From Emcibacter sp. (lineage in GTDB: Bacteria > Pseudomonadota > Alphaproteobacteria > Sphingomonadales > Emcibacteraceae), in the NCBI GenBank assembly GCA_026982375.1, contig JALSHF010000213.1, positions 1 to 40,689 on the forward strand: a DNA stretch of 40,689 nucleotides, read 5' to 3'. Below are positions 9,438-17,013 of the stretch, piece by piece. The notes beneath the pieces are model-generated. The model was not told where the DNA came from and did not search any database. It worked only from the letters and a program-made list of their open reading frames with translations. Made by a program: the position numbers and the translations under genes. Numbering within the stretch: the first letter of the stretch is position 1; each line of letters starts with the position of its first letter.

Positions 9438-10868
9438 TCATTTCAGGGATTTGCCATAAGGGTTATCGCCTTTGCGCAGCAGCAGGCGGATTGGCACGCC
9501 GGGTAGTTCAAAATCCCAGCGGATTTCATTAAGCATATAACGCTCATAACTGCGGGCCACATCAGCGGGACGGTTACAGAATATGGCAAATGTAGGCGGG
9601 CGGGTTTTAATCTGTGTCATATAACGCATTTTTATGCGTCGGCCCTTGACCGAAGGATGGGGGTGATAAGCCATAGTGGCCGCCAGCCATTTATTCAGCT
9701 TGGCCGTACTGACCCGCCGGTTCCACAAGCGGTAAGATTCAAAAACCGCCGGCATTAATTTATCGACGCTCCTGCCGGTCAAGGCGGATATGGGCACCAC
9801 CGGAATGCCTTTAACCTGCGGCAGGGAATGCTCAAGGGTTTCCTGAATATCTTTCATCACTTCCTGACGGTTTTCCATCATGTCATATTTATTCAACGCG
9901 ATGACCAGCGCCCGCCCTTCCTGCACGATCAGGCTGGCAATATTCAAATCCTGCTTTTCAAAAGGCATGGTCGCATCAATCATCAGCACTACCACCTCGG
10001 CAAAATTAAGCGCGCGAATGGTATCGGCGACGGACAGCTTTTCCAGCTTTTCCATCACCTTTGATTTACGGCGCAAACCCGCCGTATCGAACATACGTAT
10101 TTCGCGGACCCCATTCGGGCCTTCATAATAATAGGTAACGCCGATGGAATCGCGGGTCAGGCCGGCCTCGGGGCCGGTGATTTGACGTTCTTCGCCAAGC
10201 AAATAGTTGACCAACGTGGATTTTCCCACATTTGGCCGCCCAACAATGGCCATTTGCAGCGGCAGGCCACTATCTATTTCAGTCGCATCAGCTTCTTCAT
10301 CACTGACCTCATCCCTGATTGATATGGACTTGCTTATGACTTCTTCCGGCTCTTCTTCTACGGTAAGCCCTTGTTCAAGAATGACTTGATCAAAGGCTTC
10401 GATCAATTCGGAAAGCCCCTCGCCATGTTCCGCAGAAATCGGTACGGGATCCCCTATCCCCAGGGAAAAAGCCTCAAATACGCCGGCTTCGGCGGCACGT
10501 CCTTCACATTTATTACAAACCAGAATCACCGGCGTTTTCCCCCGGCGCAATAGATCGGCAAAATATTTATCCAGCGGCGTAACCCCGGCGCGGGCATCAA
10601 TCATAAACAGGACAAAATCCGCCTCTTCAATGGCGATATTGGTTTGCACCCGCATGCGCGCCGACAGCTTGGTATCGCCGTCTTCCTCAAGGCCCGCCGT
10701 ATCAATGGCCAGAAAATTCATTCCGCCCAGGCTTGCCTTGGCCTCCCGCCGGTCACGGGTCACCCCGGGCGTATCATCCACAAGGGCCAGCCTCTTTCCG
10801 ACAAGCCTGTTAAATAAAGTCGATTTACCCACATTGGGCCGGCCAATCATCGCCACCTTAATCGTCAT
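9438..10868 (-). CDS. der: Ribosome-biogenesis GTPase Der (EngA)
   Basis: Essential GTPase with two tandem G domains needed for 50S subunit maturation. The first G domain starts at the N-terminus with the P-loop GRPNVGKSTLFN and has DTAG and NKCE motifs. The second, after an acidic linker of about 30 residues, has GRPNVGKSTLVN, DTAGLRRKSKV and NKYD. A KH-like domain closes the protein (about residues 380-476). The start is set at ATG 10868 with GGA upstream, giving 476 residues that begin MTIKVAMIGRPN. A TTG four codons earlier is possible. It lies in the same direction as bamB and trmJ, as in many Proteobacteria. Confidence 0.97.
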   Translation of the reverse strand: MTIKVAMIGRPNVGKSTLFNRLVGKRLALVDDTPGVTRDRREAKASLGGMNFLAIDTAGLEEDGDTKLSARMRVQTNIAIEEADFVLFMIDARAGVTPLDKYFADLLRRGKTPVILVCNKCEGRAAEAGVFEAFSLGIGDPVPISAEHGEGLSELIEAFDQVILEQGLTVEEEPEEVISKSISIRDEVSDEEADATEIDSGLPLQMAIVGRPNVGKSTLVNYLLGEERQITGPEAGLTRDSIGVTYYYEGPNGVREIRMFDTAGLRRKSKVMEKLEKLSVADTIRALNFAEVVVLMIDATMPFEKQDLNIASLIVQEGRALVIALNKYDMMENRQEVMKDIQETLEHSLPQVKGIPVVPISALTGRSVDKLMPAVFESYRLWNRRVSTAKLNKWLAATMAYHPHPSVKGRRIKMRYMTQIKTRPPTFAIFCNRPADVARSYERYMLNEIRWDFELPGVPIRLLLRKGDNPYGKSLK

Positions 10869-10915
10869 GGTTATTTCCAAATCTTAGGCATTACACAATC
10901 GTACGCCATACAACA

Positions 10916-10946
10916 TTTGGCCCGTCTTTACGCAAAACGGGCCAAA
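10916..10946. repeat. Strong inverted repeat between bamB and der
   Basis: TTTGGCCCGT (10916-10925) and ACGGGCCAAA (10937-10946) are perfect 10-base arms around an 11-base loop. On the minus strand, the direction of both flanking genes, T residues precede the stem rather than follow it, so it is a poor intrinsic terminator. It may act as an RNA stability or processing hairpin. Confidence 0.6.
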
Positions 10947-10995
10947 AAAGCAATCACTATCATTTTAAAAACTGTTACAGTCTTAATCTTGTGGC

Positions 10996-12345
10996 TTACC
11001 TTAGAGCGACAAGTTCCGCATCACGGGTCAGAAAATAAAGCGTTTCATTGGCCACAATCGGAGCCATCTCCATATCATCCGGCATTTCCATACCACTTAT
11101 GAATGAGCCATCATAAGGCGATAATGACACCGCATAGCCATGGGATGACGTGACAATCAAGCGATCCCCGGCCAAGGTCGGGCCATGCCATAAAACGGCT
11201 TCTTTGCGGCGATCCGGGTCTTTAAATCTTTCCAACTGGCGCACCCAGCGTACAAGGCCGGACCGGCGGGTTATGCAAACCACCTGTCCCTCGGGCGTCA
11301 CCACATAAATATAATCCCCGGCAACCCACGGCGTATGTTTTGAGCCGATATTCTGCTCCCAAATACGCACCCCTGAGCGAAGATCGATGGACACCATGCG
11401 CCCACTGTGACTGATGGCATATATTTTACCATCAAAAACCACCGGATGACCATCAATGTCCCGCAAGGTTGACATGGCCGTCAGGCGGCCCTGGGTATTC
11501 AATGTATCCGACCAGAGTACGCGGCCATTTTCTACCCTCATGGCATATAGTTCGCCCGATGAATAGGCCGAGATTACCGTATTGCCAATAACCGCAGGGC
11601 TTGCCGCACCCACCAGACCAGCATTTTCAGAAATGCCAACCTCACTCCATAAGATTTTACCATCCGCCGCATCAAGCGCATAGGTCTGGTTATCATGGGT
11701 TAAGGCAAAAACCCGCCCATCCGCATAAGTCGGTGCGCCGCGCATCGGAACGCTCAATCTGGTCAGCCAGATTATCTCTCCCGTTGCTTTGGACAATGCC
11801 GCCACATGACCGTAACCATTTGTAATATAAAGCGCATCTGGCCCAGCCGAAACGCCGCCTCCATATGAGATATTCTCAGTTTCGCCCGGTTCCTTAAATT
11901 CTTTTTGCCATAATTTCTTTCCCGTTTCCGCATTCAGGGCTGTCACTTTGGACATGGCATCCATCGCATAGATCACCCCATCCTGCACCACAGGCATGCT
12001 GACGATACTGCGCCGGTTGTTTGACTCTTCACCAATATCTGTGGACCATATTTTTTTGGGATTATTGCCAAGGCTCAAATGCTGCATAACATGATGTTGG
12101 TTACCGCCGGCCTGCGCCCAGTTCTTATTGACATAGGGCTTCGGCAATTGAACCTGAAGATTGGCTAAATCGGCATTTTCTGTTAAGGTTTGTTCAAAAG
12201 TCAGAACCGGAATACGTTCCCCCGTTAGTCTTTTTTTATCCTTGCTATCCTCGGATGATCCGCTACAGGCTGCGATGGCCGCACTTAAAACGCTGATTAA
12301 GATTACTTTGGAAAATACTGTCACTGATTTATTCTTCGAAACCAT
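10996..12345 (-). CDS. bamB: Outer-membrane assembly lipoprotein BamB
   Basis: Lipoprotein subunit of the BAM complex that inserts beta-barrel proteins into the outer membrane. It has an N-terminal signal and a lipobox ending at C27 (AAIAAC). The rest is an eight-bladed PQQ-like beta-propeller with repeated motifs such as VTALNAETGKKLWQKEF, TYALDAADGKILWSEVG and MVSIDLRSGVRIWEQNI. At 449 residues it is slightly longer than the E. coli protein, as is usual in alphaproteobacteria. The ATG at 12345 has AAGGATG upstream. It sits between the YfgM-like gene and der, the conserved yfgM-bamB-der order, and serves the two TonB receptors encoded later in this window among many clients. Confidence 0.95.
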   Translation of the reverse strand: MVSKNKSVTVFSKVILISVLSAAIAACSGSSEDSKDKKRLTGERIPVLTFEQTLTENADLANLQVQLPKPYVNKNWAQAGGNQHHVMQHLSLGNNPKKIWSTDIGEESNNRRSIVSMPVVQDGVIYAMDAMSKVTALNAETGKKLWQKEFKEPGETENISYGGGVSAGPDALYITNGYGHVAALSKATGEIIWLTRLSVPMRGAPTYADGRVFALTHDNQTYALDAADGKILWSEVGISENAGLVGAASPAVIGNTVISAYSSGELYAMRVENGRVLWSDTLNTQGRLTAMSTLRDIDGHPVVFDGKIYAISHSGRMVSIDLRSGVRIWEQNIGSKHTPWVAGDYIYVVTPEGQVVCITRRSGLVRWVRQLERFKDPDRRKEAVLWHGPTLAGDRLIVTSSHGYAVSLSPYDGSFISGMEMPDDMEMAPIVANETLYFLTRDAELVALR

Positions 12346-12371
12346 TTGCGGCCCATCCTTAACGATTATTT

Positions 12372-13016
12372 TTATTCTATAACGGATTGAAAGTCTTTTG
12401 CCCGGCTTTTAACATTATGCGGTGCTTCCAGATCCTGTTCTAATTCTATTAACAGTCGTTTGGCTTCTTCGCCTTTACCGTTCGCTAACGCGGCCATGGC
12501 CAATAGCTCCTTGGCCATATATTTCCAACTGTTGCCTTCAATCGTCAAGGGAGCCAGACGTGCTTTTATGTCATCATATGAGGCCGTATCCAAAATAATC
12601 ATCGCCGCTTTCAAGCTCGCCAGATCCCGATAGACCTTGTCCACACTTGAAGAATTCACTAATAAATCCAAGATGATAACAGCCTGATCTTTATTGCCCC
12701 TGTCCAGTTCGATCTCGGCTTCTTTGAAGGCAATAAGGATTTGATAGCCGTCGACATCCGTATCTGCAAGGCTTTGAAGCATTTTCAGAGCGGCATCAAT
12801 CTGGTTGGCTTCAACCTGCTGTTCGGCTTTACCATATTGATCTGCAATTTTGGCGTATTTGCTCTCATTATAATTTTTCAACGTCACATTACCGGCAACA
12901 AACAGCACGACCCCCACAAGGAATGTAATCACATATGGTCCAAATTTCTTCCACATGCTGGTCAATTGTTTATGGCGAAGGTCTTCGTCTACTTCGCGAA
13001 TAAATTCTTCGGACAA
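12372..13016 (-). CDS. YfgM-like membrane-anchored TPR protein
   Basis: A 214-residue protein with a cytoplasmic N-terminus, one membrane helix at about residues 28-46 (YVITFLVGVVLFVAGNVTL), and a helical, TPR-like periplasmic domain. E. coli YfgM associates with the SecYEG translocon and hands exported proteins to periplasmic chaperones; the same role is inferred here from sequence type and from its place directly before bamB (26-base gap). The start codon is TTG at 13016: AGGAG lies 6 bases upstream and no ATG or GTG is available at that spacing. Alphaproteobacterial members are often labelled only as tetratricopeptide-repeat proteins. Confidence 0.85.
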   Translation of the reverse strand: MSEEFIREVDEDLRHKQLTSMWKKFGPYVITFLVGVVLFVAGNVTLKNYNESKYAKIADQYGKAEQQVEANQIDAALKMLQSLADTDVDGYQILIAFKEAEIELDRGNKDQAVIILDLLVNSSSVDKVYRDLASLKAAMIILDTASYDDIKARLAPLTIEGNSWKYMAKELLAMAALANGKGEEAKRLLIELEQDLEAPHNVKSRAKDFQSVIE

Positions 13017-13164
13017 TCAATACTCCTGTTTTCTTATTATCCCACAAATAGCCTTTCGGCGGGTCAAGATAGCCCGGCTCTGCGCAGAAGGCAATCAGGC
13101 AATGACCGTTGCCCGTAAAAAATGGCAAATCCCCCTTGAAAAGATGGTTTAAAACCAAAAAATG

Positions 13165-13989
13165 TCAGGATTTAGGCTTTAATCCATAAGTATGCTCAAG
13201 GGCTGGGAATATTTTGGCCTTCACATCATCCGAATATTGTTTTACGGCAGAATCAATAGTCTCCCCCACCTCCGCATAGCGCTTGACGAATTTAGCGTTA
13301 CCGGGGAAATATCCCAGCATATCCTCAACCACGAGAATCTGGCCGTCACAATCAACAGAGGCCCCGATGCCAATGGTTATAATATCCAGCTTTTCAGTGA
13401 TTTCTGCCGCTAATGACCCCGCCACGCCCTCCAATACAACAGAAAAGGCACCGGCCTCTTGAATAGCAAAAGCATCATTCAGTATTTCGGTGCGCTCTTG
13501 TTCATTTTTACCTTGGGTACGATAACCGCCCATCACATGCACGGCCTGCGGACGCAAACCAATATGCGCCATGACCGGAATATTCCGGTCCACCAGAAAC
13601 CTGATGGTTTCTGCCATGACAGCTCCGCCTTCGAGCTTGACAGCCGCGCATCCTGTTTCCCGTAACACGCGGGAGGCATTCTTAAAGGCCTGCTCCTTTG
13701 ATTGTTCAAAAGAGCCAAACGGCATATCAAGTATCACCATGGCTTTTTGCGATCCCCGCATAACGGCCTTGGTATGTTCAATCATGGTGTTTAAGGAAAC
13801 GCCGATGGTGCTTTCCATGCCATAAAGCACCATGGCCAGACTATCGCCCACCAGCAGAAAATCCACATGAGGGTCAAGGCTTGCCGCCATTGGTGCCGTA
13901 TAAGCGGTGAGCGATACCACAGGGCGCGCCCCCTTTAACTTGGTAATGTCCCGAATAGTGTTACGGCGCATCTGGTTATCTGCATACAT
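13165..13989 (-). CDS. panB: 3-methyl-2-oxobutanoate hydroxymethyltransferase
   Basis: First enzyme of pantothenate (and so coenzyme A) synthesis. It transfers a hydroxymethyl group from 5,10-methylene-tetrahydrofolate to 2-oxoisovalerate, giving ketopantoate. The protein is a TIM barrel with the family motifs LLVGDSLAMVLYG near residue 45, KLEGG near 119 and MAHIGLRPQAVHVMGGYRTQGK near 139. Active-site acids are present in the GDSL and VLEGVAG segments. The start is placed at 13989 (MYADNQMRRN) because AGGAG lies 6 bases upstream, giving 274 residues, the usual length. panC is not in this window. A gap of 148 bases follows before the YfgM-like gene. Confidence 0.96.
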   Translation of the reverse strand: MYADNQMRRNTIRDITKLKGARPVVSLTAYTAPMAASLDPHVDFLLVGDSLAMVLYGMESTIGVSLNTMIEHTKAVMRGSQKAMVILDMPFGSFEQSKEQAFKNASRVLRETGCAAVKLEGGAVMAETIRFLVDRNIPVMAHIGLRPQAVHVMGGYRTQGKNEQERTEILNDAFAIQEAGAFSVVLEGVAGSLAAEITEKLDIITIGIGASVDCDGQILVVEDMLGYFPGNAKFVKRYAEVGETIDSAVKQYSDDVKAKIFPALEHTYGLKPKS

Positions 13990-14253
13990 AGTAAACTCCT
14001 GACCTTTTAACTTGAAAGATATTAAGTCTCCCGAATTCCCTACCATTGTTTTTTTATAAATTTATATTTACCCCAAATCAACCGGCTTGCTCAAAAAAGG
14101 CCACTTGGCTTATAATAAATTTACTTATTAAAATCTGATATAAAACTTGATCAAATTACAAGCCTCTATATATAATATATATTTATGAATTGAAACTCGT
14201 ATGAACTAAATTACCTTGCGAAAATATAATATAACCATAGCGAAACTTACATA
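13990..14253. promoter_or_regulatory. Divergent AT-rich promoter region, panB / MarR-like gene
   Basis: 264 bases, very AT-rich after position 14050. Alternating T/A tracts occur around 14166-14185 (TATATATAATATATATTT), which could be a -10 or an operator. I could not assign clear -35/-10 pairs. No gene or RNA is recognised here. Confidence 0.35.
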
Positions 14254-14838
14254 ATGTCAGATAACAACAAAAAAGATTTTAAAAAACCCGAAAAAAAAGC
14301 AACGCTGGAATTGGATCGGCACTGGCATCTTGCCACCAATGATCATGAAATTTCCCTGACCGAACTGGAATATTCCCTATTACGGTCTTATGAGAGTTTT
14401 TCACGATGGATGAAGGAATGCATGGTGGCGGCCTCTGGCTTCAACATGAGCGCCAGCGACTGTGCGATTCTTAATTTAATCGCCATGCGCGGACGGCCCA
14501 AGGGCATTACTGAAATCGCCCGCCTGCTTAATCGCGATGATAATACCAACATTCAATATTCCATCCGCAAACTGACCCAGGACAAGCTGGTCGAAAAAAC
14601 ATCTACCGATAACCGCCGCAAAGGTGTCCGTTACCGCGCGACCCCTTCGGGTAATGAAGTGGTGGAACGCTTTGTTGCCTTACGCAGGGGGCTTCTGATT
14701 GAAATGACTGAAGCCATTCGGGCCATGGATGAACAGCTTGCCGGCGGCAGTAAAATTCTTGACATTATGACCGGCATGTATGATCAGGGTGCGCGCATTG
14801 CCGCCACCCACAGACCATCCTTTGATGAAGAAGAATAA
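14254..14838 (+). CDS. MarR-type winged-helix regulator
   Basis: A 194-residue predicted DNA-binding protein. The first 20 residues are lysine-rich and probably disordered. A conserved segment, LTELEYSLLRSYESFSRWMKECM, precedes the winged helix at about residues 80-135 (GITEIARLLNRDDNTNIQYSIRKLTQDKLVEKTSTDNRRKGVRYRATPSG, here cited as two adjoining parts: the helix-turn-helix and the wing). It belongs to a MarR-like group usually annotated only as winged-helix DNA-binding protein. It lies directly before the Tat-signal small subunit and GMC flavoprotein genes with a 16-base gap, so it may regulate them or be co-transcribed. The ligand is unknown. Confidence 0.8.
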   Translation: MSDNNKKDFKKPEKKATLELDRHWHLATNDHEISLTELEYSLLRSYESFSRWMKECMVAASGFNMSASDCAILNLIAMRGRPKGITEIARLLNRDDNTNIQYSIRKLTQDKLVEKTSTDNRRKGVRYRATPSGNEVVERFVALRRGLLIEMTEAIRAMDEQLAGGSKILDIMTGMYDQGARIAATHRPSFDEEE

Positions 14839-14840
14839 AC

Positions 14841-14857
14841 AAGAGGAGTGATCCATA
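14841..14857 (+). promoter_or_regulatory. Ribosome binding site pointing to an ATA start codon
   Basis: AAGAGGAG at 14841-14848 is followed 6 bases later by ATA at 14855-14857, which opens the frame reading (M)KINRRSFSLGSG. The in-frame stop TGA at 14849-14851 rules out any start further upstream. Confidence 0.65.
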
Positions 14858-15451
14858 AAAATCAACAGAAGATCATTTTCCCTGGGCAGCGGCGCTTTCA
14901 CTATGGCATTCCTGCTTGGTGACGGGGTTATTAACCTCACCCCTGCCGAAGCAAAAACACGAAAAATTCCTTTCCGAAGTTTAGATCAAAAACAAGTTTC
15001 AACTCTTGATTTTCTTTCTGATGCTATTGTGCCAGGCGCAAAATCCGCAGGACTATCCCATTTCATAGATCATCAATTGTCAGCACCGCATGAGGATAAT
15101 CTCCTGATCCTGCGCTACTTACGGATAAACCCACCTTTTAAAGACTTTTATACTTCTGCCCTAAAGGCCTTTGAAATATCAGTACGGCTAAAATACAACA
15201 AACCGCCTCTTGATCTGAGTGAGGCAGAAATATCTGAATTCATCTCGATTATGAGGCAAAAAAAACCGATCGGCTGGCCAGAATTTATAGAAGAACCCAA
15301 ACAAGAGGTTCCCCCTGCGCCCTTCTTTTATTTCGTCCTGCGCAGCGATGCCATTGATGTGACATATGGTACGGTGAATTCTTTTGATAATATGGATATT
15401 CCCTATATGGCTCATATTGAGCCAGCCCACCCATGGGAATCTCCCTCATGA
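14855..15451 (+). CDS. Tat-exported gluconate 2-dehydrogenase subunit 3-like protein
   Basis: Small partner subunit of a periplasmic flavoprotein dehydrogenase. The first ATG in frame is at 14903, but reading from ATA at 14855 gives an N-terminus with a twin-arginine signal: NRRSFSLGSG followed by a hydrophobic stretch, TMAFLLGDGVI, and an A-x-A-like cleavage region near LTPAEA. The only other codons between the upstream stop and 14903 that could start are ATC and CTG. The mature part (VSTLDFLSDAIVPGAKSAGL, then a helical region with FYTSALKAF and the PFFYFVLRSDAIDVTYG end) fits the subunit-3 family. The stop overlaps the GMC start (ATGA at 15448). Length is 198 residues from ATA and 182 from ATG. 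The missing ATG could be a point change, a rare start codon or a base error. Confidence 0.75.
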   Translation: MKINRRSFSLGSGAFTMAFLLGDGVINLTPAEAKTRKIPFRSLDQKQVSTLDFLSDAIVPGAKSAGLSHFIDHQLSAPHEDNLLILRYLRINPPFKDFYTSALKAFEISVRLKYNKPPLDLSEAEISEFISIMRQKKPIGWPEFIEEPKQEVPPAPFFYFVLRSDAIDVTYGTVNSFDNMDIPYMAHIEPAHPWESPS

Positions 15452-17013
15452 CAAATCATATTGATAAAACAGATGTCATCATCGTGGGTTCCGGCGCAGC
15501 TGGCAGCCTTATGGCGGCGAAATTATCAGAGGCCGGCAAAAAAGTCACCATACTGGAGGCCGGGCCGGAAAGAAGACTCGAAGATCTCACCAGTTCACAG
15601 ATTCACGCGCGGCGCCTGAAATGGGGCGGCGACCCTGTTGAAGAAAACGGCAAGCAGCCCATTGGTAATGTCTTTAATTCAGGCTATGGTACCGGCGGAT
15701 CTGCCCTGCATCATTATGCGGTCTGGCCGCGTCTGCACGGGGAAGATTTTAAAGTAAAAAGCCTGTATAATCGCGCATTTGACTGGCCAATAGACTATGA
15801 TGATATCCGGCCCTATTATGACAGAATTCAACAGGAAGTCGGTATTTCAGGCGATCATACCGCTGAGATTTGGCGGCCCGAGGGAGACGCCTATCCCCTG
15901 CCGCCAGTACCCGCCTTCCAGCAAAGCGAAGTTATCGCCAGAGGGTTTGCAAAGCTTGGCAAACAGACATCCCCCCTTCCCCTCGCCGTCAATAGCCGTG
16001 ATTATCAGGGGCGCCCGGCCTGTCTTTGGGATGGCTGGTGCGACGCGGGCTGTCCAACCAGGGCTTTGGCAAGCCCTCTTGCCCATTATTTACCAAAAGC
16101 CATAAAACAGGATGTGAATATCATTCATAATGCGGCGGCGGCGCGCATATTAACCGATAAAAGCGGCAAAAAAGCCATCGGCGTTAAATACCATGATAAA
16201 GATGGTGCAGAAATTATCCTCATGGCTGATATGGTTGTTCTCGCGGCCTATGCCATACAAAACCCCCGGTTGTTGCTGAATTCTGCCGATGGGGGGCTGG
16301 CCAATCGCAGCGGTCTGGTCGGCGCTTATATAATGAGCCATGCGGCGGCCCTTGTTTATGGATTGTTTGACCAGGAAACGGCGCCCTATATGGGGGCCAC
16401 GGGCGGCCAGATGCTCAATCAGGACTCATACGACCATAAGGATCAACGGACACAAGGATTTGGCAGTTTTCAATGGATGATTGCGCAGGCCGTAAAACCC
16501 AATGACCTCCTGGGATACGGCGGCAGCAATCCCGGGCTTTACGGGGCGAAACTAACCGAATTCATGGCACGTGCCGCGCATCATTTTGGCACCATGACGG
16601 CTTGTGTTGAAGACCTGCCCTTACCAGAAAACCGCGTAAGTCTTTCTTCTAACAAGGATAGGTTCGGCATCCCGCTTGCCCATGCCCATCACACATCCCA
16701 TGCCGATTCTTATGCTTTATGGCGGGGGGCCAAACAAGAAGGTATCGAGATTTTCAAAGCCGCAGGGGCAACAGAATTCTGGAACGGCCCCTTGGGCCCC
16801 ATGCATATTATGGGCGGCACGATTATGGGCGATACTGCGGAAAATTCTGTCACTAATTCCTATGGCCAATGCCATGATATCGACAATCTTTTTATCGCCG
16901 GCCCCGGATTATTCCCCACCAGCGGCGGCGTCAACCCCACCTTCACCGTCCATGCCCTGACCCTCAGGTCATCGGAATATATTTTGAACAACTGGTCGGG
17001 CGTTATCAGTTGA
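15448..17013 (+). CDS. GMC-family FAD-dependent dehydrogenase (gluconate 2-dehydrogenase-like large subunit)
   Basis: Glucose-methanol-choline oxidoreductase that oxidises an alcohol or sugar and passes electrons to the respiratory chain. The FAD-binding motif VIIVGSGAAGSLMAAKLSEAG is at the N-terminus and the dinucleotide-domain acid is in ILEAGPE. The C-terminus has the family signatures PMHIMGGTIMGD (active-site His) and NLFIAGPGLFPTSGGVNPTFTVHAL. It starts at 15448 by ATGA overlap with the Tat subunit; an in-frame ATG at 15433 is less likely. That gives 521 residues. It has no signal of its own, so export with its Tat-signal partner is likely. The cytochrome c subunit of classical gluconate dehydrogenase is not encoded here. 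Convergent with, and overlapping by 8 bases, the TonB receptor gene. Confidence 0.88.
   Translation: MTNHIDKTDVIIVGSGAAGSLMAAKLSEAGKKVTILEAGPERRLEDLTSSQIHARRLKWGGDPVEENGKQPIGNVFNSGYGTGGSALHHYAVWPRLHGEDFKVKSLYNRAFDWPIDYDDIRPYYDRIQQEVGISGDHTAEIWRPEGDAYPLPPVPAFQQSEVIARGFAKLGKQTSPLPLAVNSRDYQGRPACLWDGWCDAGCPTRALASPLAHYLPKAIKQDVNIIHNAAAARILTDKSGKKAIGVKYHDKDGAEIILMADMVVLAAYAIQNPRLLLNSADGGLANRSGLVGAYIMSHAAALVYGLFDQETAPYMGATGGQMLNQDSYDHKDQRTQGFGSFQWMIAQAVKPNDLLGYGGSNPGLYGAKLTEFMARAAHHFGTMTACVEDLPLPENRVSLSSNKDRFGIPLAHAHHTSHADSYALWRGAKQEGIEIFKAAGATEFWNGPLGPMHIMGGTIMGDTAENSVTNSYGQCHDIDNLFIAGPGLFPTSGGVNPTFTVHALTLRSSEYILNNWSGVIS

Noticed and set aside
10916-10946. Intrinsic terminator after bamB
   Set aside because: The stem is strong, but the T run lies before it in the direction of transcription, so it is reported only as an inverted repeat.
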